A stretch of DNA of 64,000 nucleotides from Tepidimonas ignava (GTDB lineage Bacteria > Pseudomonadota > Gammaproteobacteria > Burkholderiales > Burkholderiaceae_C), in contig NZ_SMAH01000001.1 in assembly GCF_004342625.1 (NCBI RefSeq), positions 1-64,000 of the forward strand, written 5' to 3'. Under the pieces are notes generated by a model. It made no database searches. It saw nothing but the letters and a program-made list of their open reading frames with translations, and had not been told where the DNA came from. Below are positions 1 through 10,610 of this stretch, one piece after another. The translations under genes were made by a program, and so were the position numbers. Positions within the stretch are counted from its first letter, which is position 1. Every line of letters begins with the position of its first letter.

Positions 1-464
1 GTGATGAGTTCATGGAAGCGGATGTGCGGGTCGTGGCCCGTGTCCGGCAGCTCCACGCCCAGCGCCTTGGCATTGGCGCTGAGCTGATGGTGGATGTGAG
101 CTTCCAGCTTGTCGGGCTGCTGCAGCCGCCCTTCGGCAAAGCTCAGGCGAATGACCGGGTAGCGTCGCCCCCAGTCCCAATGGTCGGCGAGAAACAGCCG
201 CGGGCGGTTGGCCACCGCCGGGTCCACCCCCAGCGCCACGGCGGCCTCACCGCCTTCAAAGAGCGCACGCTGGCCGGCAAAGGCCTGGGCGATGGTGTCG
301 ATCAGCAGCGACTTGCCAAAGCGGCGCGGGCGCGACAGGAAGTAGTACTTGCCGCTGTCGGCCAGTTGCGCCACCAGGGGCGTTTTGTCGACGTAGTAGT
401 AGCCCCCATCGCGGATGTCGCGCAGGGTTTGGATGCCGATGGGCAGCTTGCGGCGCGTGGTCAT
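1..464 (-). CDS. AAA-ATPase-like protein (PF09820 type), 5' part only
   Basis: The gene starts at 464 and runs off the left edge; about 154 residues are visible. The N-terminus reads MTTRRKLPIGIQTLRDIRDG and continues with GGYYYVDKT and a P-loop-like SRPRRFGKSLLID around residues 44-56. This is the typical opening of the AAA-ATPase-like family (PF09820), whose members usually end in a PD-(D/E)XK nuclease-like domain (PF08011). That C-terminal half is outside the window, so whether the gene is intact is unknown. The family is often multicopy and its cellular role is unclear. It is divergent from the cardiolipin synthase gene, with 179 bases between the starts. Confidence 0.85.
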   Translation of the reverse strand, partial: MTTRRKLPIGIQTLRDIRDGGYYYVDKTPLVAQLADSGKYYFLSRPRRFGKSLLIDTIAQAFAGQRALFEGGEAAVALGVDPAVANRPRLFLADHWDWGRRYPVIRLSFAEGRLQQPDKLEAHIHHQLSANAKALGVELPDTGHDPHIRFHELI

Positions 465-643
465 ACAGCCATGATAGCTGGCTGCCATGTTGGTGGACAA
501 TGACCCCGTATGGAGGCGATGCCAAGCGTCAACCCGAGGGTGCGGCCGGCAGGCCGTGGTGGTGCGGTGCCCGCCGGGCAGGGCTGGGGCGTGCTGGGGC
601 CGTGCACGTGCGGGTGTGCGCACGGCGCTGGGGTGGGGCGAGC

Positions 644-1882
644 ATGGGGCTGAACGCGCGGCTGCTGCCGGGGCACCACCTGCGCTTGCTGGAGGGGGCG
701 GCGCAGTTGGTGCCGGCCATGGTGCGGGCGATCGACCGTGCGCAGCGCTTGGTGCATGTGGAGACGTACATCTTTCATTTCGCCAACGCGGCGCTGGCCG
801 TGGCCCAAGCCCTGGAGCGTGCCGCGCAGCGGGGGGTGACGGTGCGGTTGGTGGTGGACGCGGTGGGCACGCCGCGCCTGCCGCCCGGGTGGGCGCAGCG
901 CTTCGACGCCGCCGGGGTGCAGTGGCGCATGTACCGGCCGTTGGGCTGGCTGGGGCTGGCCATCCCCAGCCGCTGGCGACGGCTGCACCGCAAACTGTGT
1001 GTGGTGGACGGGGTGCTGGGTTTTTGCGGGGGCATCAACCTGATCGATGACTGCGACGACGTGGTGCTGGGGCGGCTGCCGCAGCCACGGTTGGACTTCG
1101 CGTTGCAGGTCAGTGGCCCGGTGGTGGCCGAGATGCTGGAACAAATGGAGCAGCTTTGGTGGCGCATGCAGGCCGTGCGCTCGGTGGCCGAGCGCGACCT
1201 GCGCCGCGCCTGGGAGGCGTTGCGCGAGGGGGTGCCGTGGCTGGACGAGGTGCTGCGCGCGGCGCCACCCGCGCCGCCGGAGGGGATGCGCTGGCCCGAG
1301 GCGCGCGGCGCCGCGGCCGCGCTGCTGTGGCGCGACAACCTGCGCCACCGTCACGCGATCGAGCGGGCGTACCTGAAAGCCATTGGCAGCGCGCGCCAAC
1401 AGGTGATCATCGCCAATGCGTACTTCATTCCCGGGCGGCGGTTGCGCCGTGCGCTGATCCAGGCGGTGCGCCGCGGGGTGCGCGTGCAGTTGCTGATCCA
1501 GGGCAAGTACGAGCGCTTTTTGCAGTACCACGCCCCGCGCCCGGTGCACCAGGCGCTGCTGGCCGCGGGGGTGGAGATTCACGAGTACGCCCCCAGCGCC
1601 CTGCACGCCAAGGTGGCGGTGGTGGACGACCGCTGGGCCACGGTGGGCTCCAGCAACCTAGACCCGATCAGCCTGCTGCTGGCGCGCGAGGCCAACGTGG
1701 TGACCACCGACCGCGGTTTTGCCACCGCCTTGCGCCGGCGGCTGGAGCACCTGCTGCGCACCCGCGGCCAGGCGCTGGACCTGGCCACGCTGCGCCGCCG
1801 CCCCTGGCACGAAAAGGCGCGCGACGCGCTGGCGTTTGCCGTGATGCGGGCGGTGCTGTTTTTGACCGGCCACCGCTATTGA
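644..1882 (+). CDS. clsB: Cardiolipin synthase, phospholipase D superfamily (ClsB type)
   Basis: 412 residues. It carries two HKD motifs: H115-x-K117-x4-D122 (HRKLCVVD) and H321-x-K323-x4-D328 (HAKVAVVD), each followed by a G-G/S-x-N stretch (GGINL, GSSNLD). Phospholipase D family cardiolipin synthases condense phosphatidyl groups at the inner membrane. The length and the lack of two N-terminal membrane helices fit ClsB better than ClsA. The frame stays open upstream to 500, but that part is Arg/Gly-rich and unlike the family; the ATG at 644 leads directly into the conserved N-terminus. It stands alone, 59 bases before folE. Confidence 0.88.
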   Translation: MGLNARLLPGHHLRLLEGAAQLVPAMVRAIDRAQRLVHVETYIFHFANAALAVAQALERAAQRGVTVRLVVDAVGTPRLPPGWAQRFDAAGVQWRMYRPLGWLGLAIPSRWRRLHRKLCVVDGVLGFCGGINLIDDCDDVVLGRLPQPRLDFALQVSGPVVAEMLEQMEQLWWRMQAVRSVAERDLRRAWEALREGVPWLDEVLRAAPPAPPEGMRWPEARGAAAALLWRDNLRHRHAIERAYLKAIGSARQQVIIANAYFIPGRRLRRALIQAVRRGVRVQLLIQGKYERFLQYHAPRPVHQALLAAGVEIHEYAPSALHAKVAVVDDRWATVGSSNLDPISLLLAREANVVTTDRGFATALRRRLEHLLRTRGQALDLATLRRRPWHEKARDALAFAVMRAVLFLTGHRY

Positions 1883-1941
1883 CGCCATGCGCCGTGGGCG
1901 CAACGCACGCGGGGGCTTGCGCGAGGTGTTAGGATGGACGC

Positions 1942-2676
1942 ATGCTCATGCCCAACCCTGACGCCATGACGGACACCCAGCCGCACGACGACGGCGTACC
2001 GGTTTCGGTGCGCATCCGCGAGCGCCTGCGCGCGGCGCGCAAGCGTTTTCACGCCAACGACAACATCGCCGACTTTATCCAGCCCGGCGAGTTGGAGCAG
2101 TTGCTGGACGAGGTGACCGACAAGATGCAGGCGGTGCTGGACAGCCTGGTCATCGACACCACCAACGACCACAACACCGAAGACACCGCGCGGCGGGTGG
2201 CCAAGATGTACCTGAAGGAGGTGTTCGCGGGGCGCTACACCAAGGCGCCGACGATCACCGAGTTCCCCAACGCCGAGCACTTGAACGAGCTGATGATCGT
2301 GGGCCCGATCACCGTGCGCAGCGCGTGCAGCCACCACTTTTGCCCGGTGATTGGCAAACTGTGGATCGGCGTGATGCCCAACGAGCACACCAACGTCATC
2401 GGGCTGAGCAAATACGCCCGGCTGGCCGAGTGGATCATGGGCCGGCCGCAGATCCAGGAAGAGGCGGTGGTGCAGCTGGCCGACCTGATCCAAGAAAAAA
2501 CCCAGCCCGACGGCTTGGCCATCGTGATGGAGGCGACGCACTACTGCATGGCCTGGCGCGGCGTCAAGGACTTGGACAGCCGCATGATCAACTCGGTCAT
2601 GCGCGGGGTGTTTTTGAAGGACGCCAACCTGCGGCGGGAGTTTTTGTCGCTGCTGCCGCGCCAAGTGCAGCAGTGA
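1942..2676 (+). CDS. folE: GTP cyclohydrolase I (FolE, type IA)
   Basis: 244 residues. It converts GTP to 7,8-dihydroneopterin triphosphate, the first step of tetrahydrofolate and pterin synthesis. The zinc-site segment CSHHFCPVIGK starts at C129, and the second Cys lies in THYCMAWRG (C202). EHTNVIGLSKYARLAEW is the conserved core. The start at 1942 follows AGGA (1931-1934) at good spacing; in-frame ATGs at 1948 and 1966 are alternatives. Only 12 bases separate it from the BLUF gene downstream, so the two are probably cotranscribed. Confidence 0.95.
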   Translation: MLMPNPDAMTDTQPHDDGVPVSVRIRERLRAARKRFHANDNIADFIQPGELEQLLDEVTDKMQAVLDSLVIDTTNDHNTEDTARRVAKMYLKEVFAGRYTKAPTITEFPNAEHLNELMIVGPITVRSACSHHFCPVIGKLWIGVMPNEHTNVIGLSKYARLAEWIMGRPQIQEEAVVQLADLIQEKTQPDGLAIVMEATHYCMAWRGVKDLDSRMINSVMRGVFLKDANLRREFLSLLPRQVQQ

Positions 2677-2688
2677 AAGGGGCGGGCG

Positions 2689-3114
2689 ATGCTGGTGCGA
2701 TTGCTCTACGTCAGCCGGGCGCGCGAAGGCCACACGCAGCAGGACATCGAAGACATCCTGCACTCGGCGCGGCACCACAACCTGCACAACGGCATCACGG
2801 GCATTTTGTGCTACGGTGGCGGCATTTACCTGCAGGCCATCGAGGGCGGGCGCGGGGCGGTCAACCGGCTGTACAAGCAGATCATCGAGGACCCGCGTCA
2901 CCACGACGTGGAGCTGCTGCTGTACGAGGAAATTGCCGAGCGGCGTTTTGGCGGCTGGACGATGGGGCAGGTCAACCTGTCCAAGCTCAACACGTCGATC
3001 GTGCTGAAGTACTCCGAGCGGCCCGAGTTCGACCCCTACAGCGTGTCGGGCAAGGTGTCGCTGGCGTTGCTGGAGGAGTTGATGGCCACGGCCAGCATCA
3101 TCGGGCGCGCGTAG
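2689..3114 (+). CDS. BLUF-domain blue-light sensor protein
   Basis: 141 residues, essentially one BLUF (FAD-binding blue-light photoreceptor) domain with a short C-terminal helix. Spacing of the photocycle residues matches the family: Y7, N31, Q49 (IYLQAIEG), W90 and M92 (GGWTMG) correspond to AppA Y21/N45/Q63/W104/M106. No output domain such as EAL is fused, so it resembles short PixD/BlrB-type BLUF proteins, which signal by protein-protein contact. It follows folE by 12 bases with an AAGGGG ribosome site. Its 3' end overlaps the tail of convergent moeB by 17 bases. Its partner is not known. Confidence 0.93.
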   Translation: MLVRLLYVSRAREGHTQQDIEDILHSARHHNLHNGITGILCYGGGIYLQAIEGGRGAVNRLYKQIIEDPRHHDVELLLYEEIAERRFGGWTMGQVNLSKLNTSIVLKYSERPEFDPYSVSGKVSLALLEELMATASIIGRA

Positions 3115-3859
3115 CGTCGCCGCACACCGGGCAATCCGGACGGCGCGCCAGTTGCACGTCGGTGAATTGGCTGGCGCGGCCGTCGAACATCAGCAGGCGG
3201 CCGGTCAGCGCTGCGCCCATGCCGGCCAGCAGCTTGATGGCTTCGGCGGCCTGCAGCGTGCCGATGATGCCCACCAGCGGCGCAAACACCCCCATCGTGG
3301 CGCAGCGCACCTCCTCAGGCGCGTGCTCAGGCGGGAACAGGCAGGCGTAGCAGGGGCTGGTCGGCTGGCGCGGGTCGTACACCGCCACCTGGCCGTCCAG
3401 GCGGATGGCCGCCCCCGACACCAGCGGCACGCGGTGGCGCACGCAGGCACGGTTGATGGCGTGGCGGGTGGCGAAGTTGTCGGTGCAGTCCAGCACCACC
3501 TGTGCATCGGGCACCAGGGTGTCGAGCAACGCTGCGTCAGCGCGCTGCTGGATGGTGTGCACCTGCACGTCGGGGTTGATGGCCAGCATGGCCTGCCGGG
3601 CCGAAACCACCTTGGGCTGGCCGACGCGCTGCAGCGTGTGCGCGATCTGGCGCTGCAGGTTGGTGGTGTCCACCGTGTCGGCGTCCACCAGCGTGATGCG
3701 GCCCACGCCGGCGCTGGCCAGGTACAGCGCCACGGGCGAGCCCAGCCCCCCCGCGCCGACGACCACGGCATGGGCGGCCAGCAGCCGCTCCTGCCCCTCG
3801 ATGCCGATGTCGTCCAGCAGGATGTGGCGCGAGTAGCGCAGCAACTGCTCGTCGGTCAT
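3098..3859 (-). CDS. moeB: Molybdopterin-synthase adenylyltransferase MoeB / ThiF family
   Basis: 253 residues, an E1-like sulfur-carrier adenylyltransferase. The nucleotide loop is GAGGLGSP (35-42), the LVDAD strand is at 58-62, and the zinc cysteines are C170/C173 (CYAC) and C243/C246 (CPVC). C186 is in the position of the catalytic Cys. The protein would activate the C-terminal Gly of MoaD or ThiS. MoeB and ThiF cannot be told apart by sequence alone. It is the last gene of gpmA-ctpA-moeB, 11 bases after ctpA. Confidence 0.88.
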   Translation of the reverse strand: MTDEQLLRYSRHILLDDIGIEGQERLLAAHAVVVGAGGLGSPVALYLASAGVGRITLVDADTVDTTNLQRQIAHTLQRVGQPKVVSARQAMLAINPDVQVHTIQQRADAALLDTLVPDAQVVLDCTDNFATRHAINRACVRHRVPLVSGAAIRLDGQVAVYDPRQPTSPCYACLFPPEHAPEEVRCATMGVFAPLVGIIGTLQAAEAIKLLAGMGAALTGRLLMFDGRASQFTDVQLARRPDCPVCGDATRAR

Positions 3860-3870
3860 GGCGCGACGGG

Positions 3871-5334
3871 TCAGTTGTCGGCTTTGGCCGGCCGCTCGGT
3901 GGCGGTTTTGCTGGCCACCACCGGCAGGCCTTTGAGGTGGTTGAGCGCCTGCTGCAGCTGGAAGTCTTTGTCGGAGCCGAATTCGGGCAACAGCCGCGTG
4001 CCGGGGTTTTTGCGCTGTTCTTCTTCCAGGCGCTGGCGGGCCGCTTCGCGTTCGCGCTCGCGCTGGCGGGCGGCCTCGCGCTCGGCGTCGGTCAGGGCTT
4101 TTTCGTCGGGGCCGGCCAGGTGTTTTTCCAGGTCGGCTTCCCGCGTGCGCAGCGCGGCAAACAGGTTGCCCTCGGGCGTTTCGTCCACCCAGATGTCGGG
4201 CACGATGCCCTTGGCCTGGATCGAGCGGCCGCTGGGCGTGTAGTAGCGCGCCGTGGTCAGCTTGATGGCGGTGTCCGGCCCCAGCGGGCGCACCGTTTGC
4301 ACCGAGCCCTTGCCAAAGGTCTGGCTGCCCATGATGGTGGCGCGCTTGTGGTCTTGCAGCGCGCCGGCCACGATTTCGCTGGCGGAGGCCGAGCCTTCGT
4401 TGACCAGCACGACCACCGGCAGCCGCTTGAGCGCCCCTTGCGTGTTGACGGTCAGCCGCGCGATGGGGTCGGTGCCGGCACGGCGCAGGTAGTCACGCGG
4501 TGTGGCGCGGTAGGTGGCTTTGCTTTCTTCCAGTTGCCCGTTGGTGGTGACCACCACCGCATCGTCGGGCAAAAAGGCTGCGGCCAGCCCGACGGCGGCG
4601 TCCAGCAGGCCGCCGGGGTCGTTGCGCAGGTCCAGCACCAGCCCCTTGAGCTTGGGCTCGGCGCGCACGATCTCTTCCAGCTTGCGCGCGAAGTCCTCCA
4701 GCGTGCGCTCCTGGAACTGCGACACGCGCACCCACGCGTAGCCGGGTTCGACCACCTTGGCGCGCACGCTGACGGTTTTGATTTCCTGCCGCGTGATGGT
4801 GACGCGGAAGGTGCGGTTTTCGTCACGCCGAAACACCGTCAGGTCGACCTTGGTGTTGGGCTCGCCGCGCATGCGCTTGACCGCTTCGTTGATGGTCAGG
4901 CCTTTGACGGCGGTGTCGTCGATCTTGGTGATGAGGTCGCCGGCCTTGAGCCCGGCTTTGAACGCGGGTGAGTCTTCGATCGGCGACACGACCTTGACCA
5001 GCCCATCTTCCATCGTGATTTCGATGCCCACGCCGACGAAGCGGCCCGAGGTGCCCTCGCGGAATTCCTTGAAGCTCTTGGCGTCGAAATACTGCGAGTG
5101 GGGATCCAGCGCCGCCACCATGCCGCTGATGGCGTCGGTGATGAGCTTTTTGTCGTCCACCGGCTCGACGTAGTCGCTCTTGATGATGCCGTAGACGGCG
5201 GCGAACTGCTGCAGCTCCTGCAGCGGCAGCGGCGCAAACGTGGCGCGCGCCGTGGCTTGCAGCCCGACGGTGGTCAGCGCTCCGGCCAGCGCGCCCAGCG
5301 CCAGCCAACCTGCGATGCTTGCTTTGTGCCCCAT
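3871..5334 (-). CDS. C-terminal processing peptidase (S41 family, CtpA/Prc type)
   Basis: 487 residues. It has an N-terminal signal or anchor helix (about 6-27), a PDZ domain (about 98-180) and an S41 protease domain. The catalytic pair is S317 in GSASASE and K342 in FGKGSVQ, 25 residues apart as in the family. A charged, Arg/Glu-rich helix at about 400-450 precedes the C-terminus. It acts in the periplasm on unstructured C-termini. The start at 5334 is chosen because the hydrophobic leader begins there; an open frame continues upstream but is antisense to gpmA. It lies between gpmA and moeB on one strand. Confidence 0.93.
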   Translation of the reverse strand: MGHKASIAGWLALGALAGALTTVGLQATARATFAPLPLQELQQFAAVYGIIKSDYVEPVDDKKLITDAISGMVAALDPHSQYFDAKSFKEFREGTSGRFVGVGIEITMEDGLVKVVSPIEDSPAFKAGLKAGDLITKIDDTAVKGLTINEAVKRMRGEPNTKVDLTVFRRDENRTFRVTITRQEIKTVSVRAKVVEPGYAWVRVSQFQERTLEDFARKLEEIVRAEPKLKGLVLDLRNDPGGLLDAAVGLAAAFLPDDAVVVTTNGQLEESKATYRATPRDYLRRAGTDPIARLTVNTQGALKRLPVVVLVNEGSASASEIVAGALQDHKRATIMGSQTFGKGSVQTVRPLGPDTAIKLTTARYYTPSGRSIQAKGIVPDIWVDETPEGNLFAALRTREADLEKHLAGPDEKALTDAEREAARQREREREAARQRLEEEQRKNPGTRLLPEFGSDKDFQLQQALNHLKGLPVVASKTATERPAKADN

Positions 5335-5444
5335 GGTGTAACCTGCGTGCTCGTTGCGCGGCACTATACACCTTGGAGGCGCGGCGTGACGCCCGAGTTC
5401 TCGGCAGCCCTGGCCGCGGGGCGGGTTGGGGTGTGCCCGTGCCT

Positions 5445-6188
5445 TCAGGCGCGGCCCTGGCGCGCCACCGCCGCGGCCGCAGCTTCGGCCGCCGCCGCGT
5501 CGCCCAGGTAGTAGCGGCGCAGCGGGCGCAGCTCGGCGTCGAATTCGTACACCAGCGGCACGCCGTTGGGGATGTTGAGGTTGACGATGTCGGTGTCCGA
5601 AATGCCGTCCAGGTGCTTGATCAAGGCGCGGATCGAGTTGCCGTGCGCCGAGATCAGCACGCGCTGGCCGCTGCGGATGGCCGGGGCGATGGCTTCGTTC
5701 CAGTACGGCACCACGCGCGCCACCGTGTCCTTGAGGCACTCGGTCAGGGGGATTTGCTCGGGCGCCAGGTGGGCGTAGCGGCGGTCGTGGCGCTGGCCGC
5801 GCGGGTCGTCGGGCGTGAGCGCCGGCGGCGGCACGTCGTAGCTGCGGCGCCACAGCAACACCTGCTGCTCGCCGTACTGGCGCGCCATGTCGGCCTTGTT
5901 GAGCCCTTGCAGCGCGCCGTAGTGGCGCTCGTTGAGCCGCCAGTCCTTGACCACCGGCAGCCAGGTGCGGTCCATTTCGTCCAGCACGTACCACAGCGTG
6001 TGGATGGCGCGCTTGAGCACGCTGGTGAAGCACAGGTCGAAGTCCCAGCCCTCGTCGCGCAGCAGGCGGCCGGCGGCGATGGCCTGCGATACCCCGGTGG
6101 GCGTGAGGTCGACGTCGGTCCAGCCGGTGAAGCGGTTTTCCAGGTTCCAGGTCGATTCGCCGTGGCGGATGAGGACGAGCTTGTGCAT
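5445..6188 (-). CDS. gpmA: 2,3-bisphosphoglycerate-dependent phosphoglycerate mutase
   Basis: 247 residues, close to E. coli GpmA (250). It interconverts 3- and 2-phosphoglycerate in glycolysis and gluconeogenesis. The phosphohistidine motif is LIRHGES with H9. R60, E87 (LNERHYG) and the second histidine motif SAHGNSIR are in place. The start at 6188 gives the standard N-terminus [10 protein letters not shown]. It is first in gpmA-ctpA-moeB and divergent from the rhodanese-grxC-secB-gpsA run, with 130 bases between starts. Confidence 0.96.
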   Translation of the reverse strand: MHKLVLIRHGESTWNLENRFTGWTDVDLTPTGVSQAIAAGRLLRDEGWDFDLCFTSVLKRAIHTLWYVLDEMDRTWLPVVKDWRLNERHYGALQGLNKADMARQYGEQQVLLWRRSYDVPPPALTPDDPRGQRHDRRYAHLAPEQIPLTECLKDTVARVVPYWNEAIAPAIRSGQRVLISAHGNSIRALIKHLDGISDTDIVNLNIPNGVPLVYEFDAELRPLRRYYLGDAAAAEAAAAAVARQGRA

Positions 6189-6246
6189 GGTGCAGGCGTG
6201 CGCGGCAGGCGCACGAGGTTGGGTGGCCTGTGGGGAAAACCCCAAC

Positions 6247-6256
6247 ATTCTAGAAT
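6247..6256. promoter_or_regulatory. Palindromic shared -10 candidate between gpmA and rhodanese gene
   Basis: ATTCTAGAAT is a perfect 10-base palindrome. It gives TAGAAT on the plus strand (6251-6256) and TAGAAT on the minus strand (6252-6247). It lies 63 bases before the rhodanese start and 59 bases before the gpmA start. Neither -35 region is a good match, so this is a weak prediction. Confidence 0.35.
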
Positions 6257-6318
6257 ACCGGGCGGGGCAGGCCGCGCGTGCGGCGCTGCGTCATGAACCC
6301 AACGAGGAACGCTCAACC

Positions 6319-6726
6319 GTGGATTTTTTGCTCGACAACTGGGTGCTGGTGGCGGTGGCCGCCGGCTCGGGCTTGATGTTGCTGTGGCCGGTCATTTCGG
6401 GCGGCGTGGCGGCGGGGGTGGACCCCACGCAGGCGGTGCAGTTGATCAACCGTGACAAGGCGGTGGTGATCGACGTGTGCACGCCGGCGGAGTTCGCGGC
6501 CGGCCACGTCGCGGGCGCGCGCAACGTGCCGCTGGACCAGCTGGCCGAGCGGCTGCCGCAGGTGGTCAAGGACAAGAGCGTGCCGGTGGTGCTGGTGTGC
6601 GCCTCGGGGGTGCGCTCGCGTCGGGCGGCGGCGCTGGCCAAAAAACTGGGCTACGAGCGCGCCGTGTCGCTGGCCGGGGGCATGGCCGCGTGGCGCGCGG
6701 CCAGCCTGCCGGTGCAGCGGGGATGA
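6319..6726 (+). CDS. Membrane-anchored rhodanese-like protein
   Basis: 135 residues: an N-terminal transmembrane helix (about 8-33) followed by one rhodanese domain. The candidate catalytic Cys is C94 in the loop CASGVRSRR. The domain would face one side of the inner membrane and handle sulfane sulfur. The start is GTG at 6319 behind GAGGAA (6304-6309). The next gene, grxC, begins 28 bases later; rhodanese-grxC-secB-gpsA is a recurrent order in Burkholderiales. Confidence 0.9.
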   Translation: MDFLLDNWVLVAVAAGSGLMLLWPVISGGVAAGVDPTQAVQLINRDKAVVIDVCTPAEFAAGHVAGARNVPLDQLAERLPQVVKDKSVPVVLVCASGVRSRRAAALAKKLGYERAVSLAGGMAAWRAASLPVQRG

Positions 6727-6754
6727 GCCCACCCCCAACCTTGGAGATCGCACC

Positions 6755-7018
6755 GTGGCCCACGTCAAGATCTACAGCAGCGACTACTGCCCGTACTGCC
6801 ACCGCGCCAAGGCGTTGCTGCGCGCGCGTGGCGTGACCGAGTGGGAGGAAATCAACGTCGATGGCCGCCCGGATGTGCGGCAGGCCATGGCGCGGCTGGT
6901 GGGGCGCACCAGCGTGCCGCAGATTTTTATCGATGGGCAGCACATAGGGGGCTGCGACGATCTGCACGCGCTGGATGCGCGCGGCGGCTTGGAGCCGCTG
7001 CTGCGCGGCCAGGGTTGA
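6755..7018 (+). CDS. grxC: Glutaredoxin 3
   Basis: 87 residues. The dithiol site is C12-P-Y-C15, with the conserved TSVPQIFIDG and GGCDDL motifs that bind glutathione. It reduces protein disulfides and glutathione mixed disulfides in the cytoplasm. The start is GTG at 6755 with GGAG at 6743-6746, giving the usual short N-terminus before the first strand. It lies between the rhodanese gene and secB. Confidence 0.95.
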   Translation: MAHVKIYSSDYCPYCHRAKALLRARGVTEWEEINVDGRPDVRQAMARLVGRTSVPQIFIDGQHIGGCDDLHALDARGGLEPLLRGQG

Positions 7019-7163
7019 CAGAGCGCTGCGGCTGGGCACGGGGCGGCGTCGTGCGCGGAAGGGGCGGACGCCGCTGCCATAATCGTGGGCTGAACCAGCC
7101 GCGAACCGGTGGGCGATGGGCGCCCGCGGCGCTGGCTGTGGCAACCTACCTGAGCACCCAACC

Positions 7164-7634
7164 ATGGCGGACGAACAGCAAGCCCCGACCCCCGTATTCC
7201 AAATCCAGCGCGTGTACCTGAAGGAGGCCTCGCTGGAGCAGCCCAACTCCCCGGCCATTTTCCTGGAGCAACAGCAGCCCAGCGTCGACATCCAGCTCGG
7301 CGTCGAGGCGCAGTCGCTGGCCGAAGGGGTGTTCGAAATCGCCGTGGCGGCCACCGTGCACACCAAGATCGGCGAGCGCACGGTGTTTCTGGTCGAATGC
7401 AAGCAGGCGGGGATTTTTGAAATCCGCCACATCCCGCAGGAGCTGATGCAGCAAATCATCGGCATCCAGTGCCCGCGGATCGTCTACCCCTACCTGCGCG
7501 CCAACGTGGCGGACCTGATCCAGCGCGCAGGCTTCCCCCCGGTGCACCTGGCCGAAATCAACTTCCAGGCCATGTACGAGCAGCAGCTGGCGCAGCAGCA
7601 GCAACAACAGGCGGCCGCCAACGGCCAGGCTTGA
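7164..7634 (+). CDS. secB: Protein-export chaperone SecB
   Basis: 156 residues. SecB tetramers hold preproteins unfolded and deliver them to SecA. The core [19 protein letters not shown] and the [12 protein letters not shown]-like segment ([19 protein letters not shown]) are typical. The C-terminal tail is Gln-rich ([15 protein letters not shown]). The ATG at 7164 begins [10 protein letters not shown]; the frame is open upstream to 7116 but that part is not SecB-like. gpsA follows 15 bases later. Confidence 0.96.
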   Translation: MADEQQAPTPVFQIQRVYLKEASLEQPNSPAIFLEQQQPSVDIQLGVEAQSLAEGVFEIAVAATVHTKIGERTVFLVECKQAGIFEIRHIPQELMQQIIGIQCPRIVYPYLRANVADLIQRAGFPPVHLAEINFQAMYEQQLAQQQQQQAAANGQA

Positions 7635-7649
7635 CGTCCGCGGCGGGCT

Positions 7650-8675
7650 ATGCGCATCACGTTCATCGGCGCGGGGGCCTGGGGCACCGCGCTGGCGGTC
7701 GTCGCAGCGCAAGCGGGGCACGAGGTGCGCCTGTGGGCGCGCGACGCCGACCAGGCGGCGGCCATGGCGCGCGAGCGCGTCAACGCCCGCTACCTGCCGG
7801 GGGTGCCGTTGCCGGCCGCGCTGCAATGCGCCGGGGGCGACGACACGGCGCTGCGCCCATGGCTGACCGACACCGAGTTGGTGGTGCTGGGCGTGCCGAT
7901 GGCGGCGTTGCGGCCGTGGCTGGCCCGGCTGGCCGAGGTGTGGCCGGCGGGTGGCCCCGCCGCGCCGCCGGTGGTGTGGCTGTGCAAGGGTTTCGAGCGC
8001 CCGCAAGCCGCCGATGCGCCGGGCTTGCTGGGGCACGAAATCGCGCAGCAGGTGGCGCCTGCGCTGGCGGTGGGGGTGTTCAGCGGCCCCAGTTTTGCGC
8101 GCGAGGTGGCGCAGGGGCTGCCCACCGCGCTGGTGGCCGCCAGCGCCCACGCCCATGTGCGCGACGCCCTGGTGGCGGCGTTCCACGGCCAGGTGCTGCG
8201 GGTGTACGCCAACGACGACGTGGTCGGCGTGGAGGTGGGCGGGGCGGTCAAGAACGTGCTGGCCATCGCCACCGGCTTGAGCGATGGGCTGCAACTGGGC
8301 CACAACGCGCGCGCGGCGCTGATCACGCGCGGCTTGGCCGAGATGACGCGCTTGGGGCTTGCGCTGGGCGCACGCGCCGACACCTTCATGGGCCTGACGG
8401 GCTTGGGCGACCTGGTGCTGACGGCCACCGGTGACCTCAGCCGCAACCGGCAGGTGGGTCTGCGGCTGGCGCAGGGCATGAACCTGAGCGCTGCGGTGGC
8501 CTCGCTGGGGCATGTGGCGGAAGGGGTTTACAGCGCCCGCACGGTGGCGCTGCGCGCCGCGCAGCTGGGGGTGGATGTGCCGATCACCCAGGCGGTGGTG
8601 GCGGTGCTGGACGGCCAGCTCGACGCCCGCCGCGCCGTCGAGCGCCTGATGGGCCGCGACCCGCGGGCGGAGTGA
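7650..8675 (+). CDS. gpsA: Glycerol-3-phosphate dehydrogenase [NAD(P)+]
   Basis: 341 residues. It reduces dihydroxyacetone phosphate to sn-glycerol 3-phosphate for phospholipid synthesis. The dinucleotide loop GAGAWGTAL is at 7-15, GPSFAREVA is in the middle, and the catalytic Lys is in [13 protein letters not shown]. The length is normal. It follows secB as in many proteobacteria and ends convergently 34 bases from panC. Confidence 0.96.
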   Translation: MRITFIGAGAWGTALAVVAAQAGHEVRLWARDADQAAAMARERVNARYLPGVPLPAALQCAGGDDTALRPWLTDTELVVLGVPMAALRPWLARLAEVWPAGGPAAPPVVWLCKGFERPQAADAPGLLGHEIAQQVAPALAVGVFSGPSFAREVAQGLPTALVAASAHAHVRDALVAAFHGQVLRVYANDDVVGVEVGGAVKNVLAIATGLSDGLQLGHNARAALITRGLAEMTRLGLALGARADTFMGLTGLGDLVLTATGDLSRNRQVGLRLAQGMNLSAAVASLGHVAEGVYSARTVALRAAQLGVDVPITQAVVAVLDGQLDARRAVERLMGRDPRAE

Positions 8676-8709
8676 GCCCGCCTGCCTGGTGCGCGGCCGT
8701 CCCGCCCTG

Positions 8710-10456
<1,747 letters not shown>

Positions 10457-10610
10457 GCGGGGATCCCGGTCGCAGTGTCGAGGCGGGGTGCTAGTCTAGT
10501 GCATTCGTTGCACCGCAACAGCGCGACGCCGCGGCCCGTGTCGCGGCCCCGACGGGGTGTGTATGCTTGGCGCCCTGTGCGCATGCCCGCGCTGCTTTGC
10601 GATGATGACC

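Noticed and set aside
8660-8685. GC-rich hairpin at the gpsA stop as terminator
   Set aside because: Short arms that include the stop codon and no T-run; panC converges here but the signal is too weak to list.
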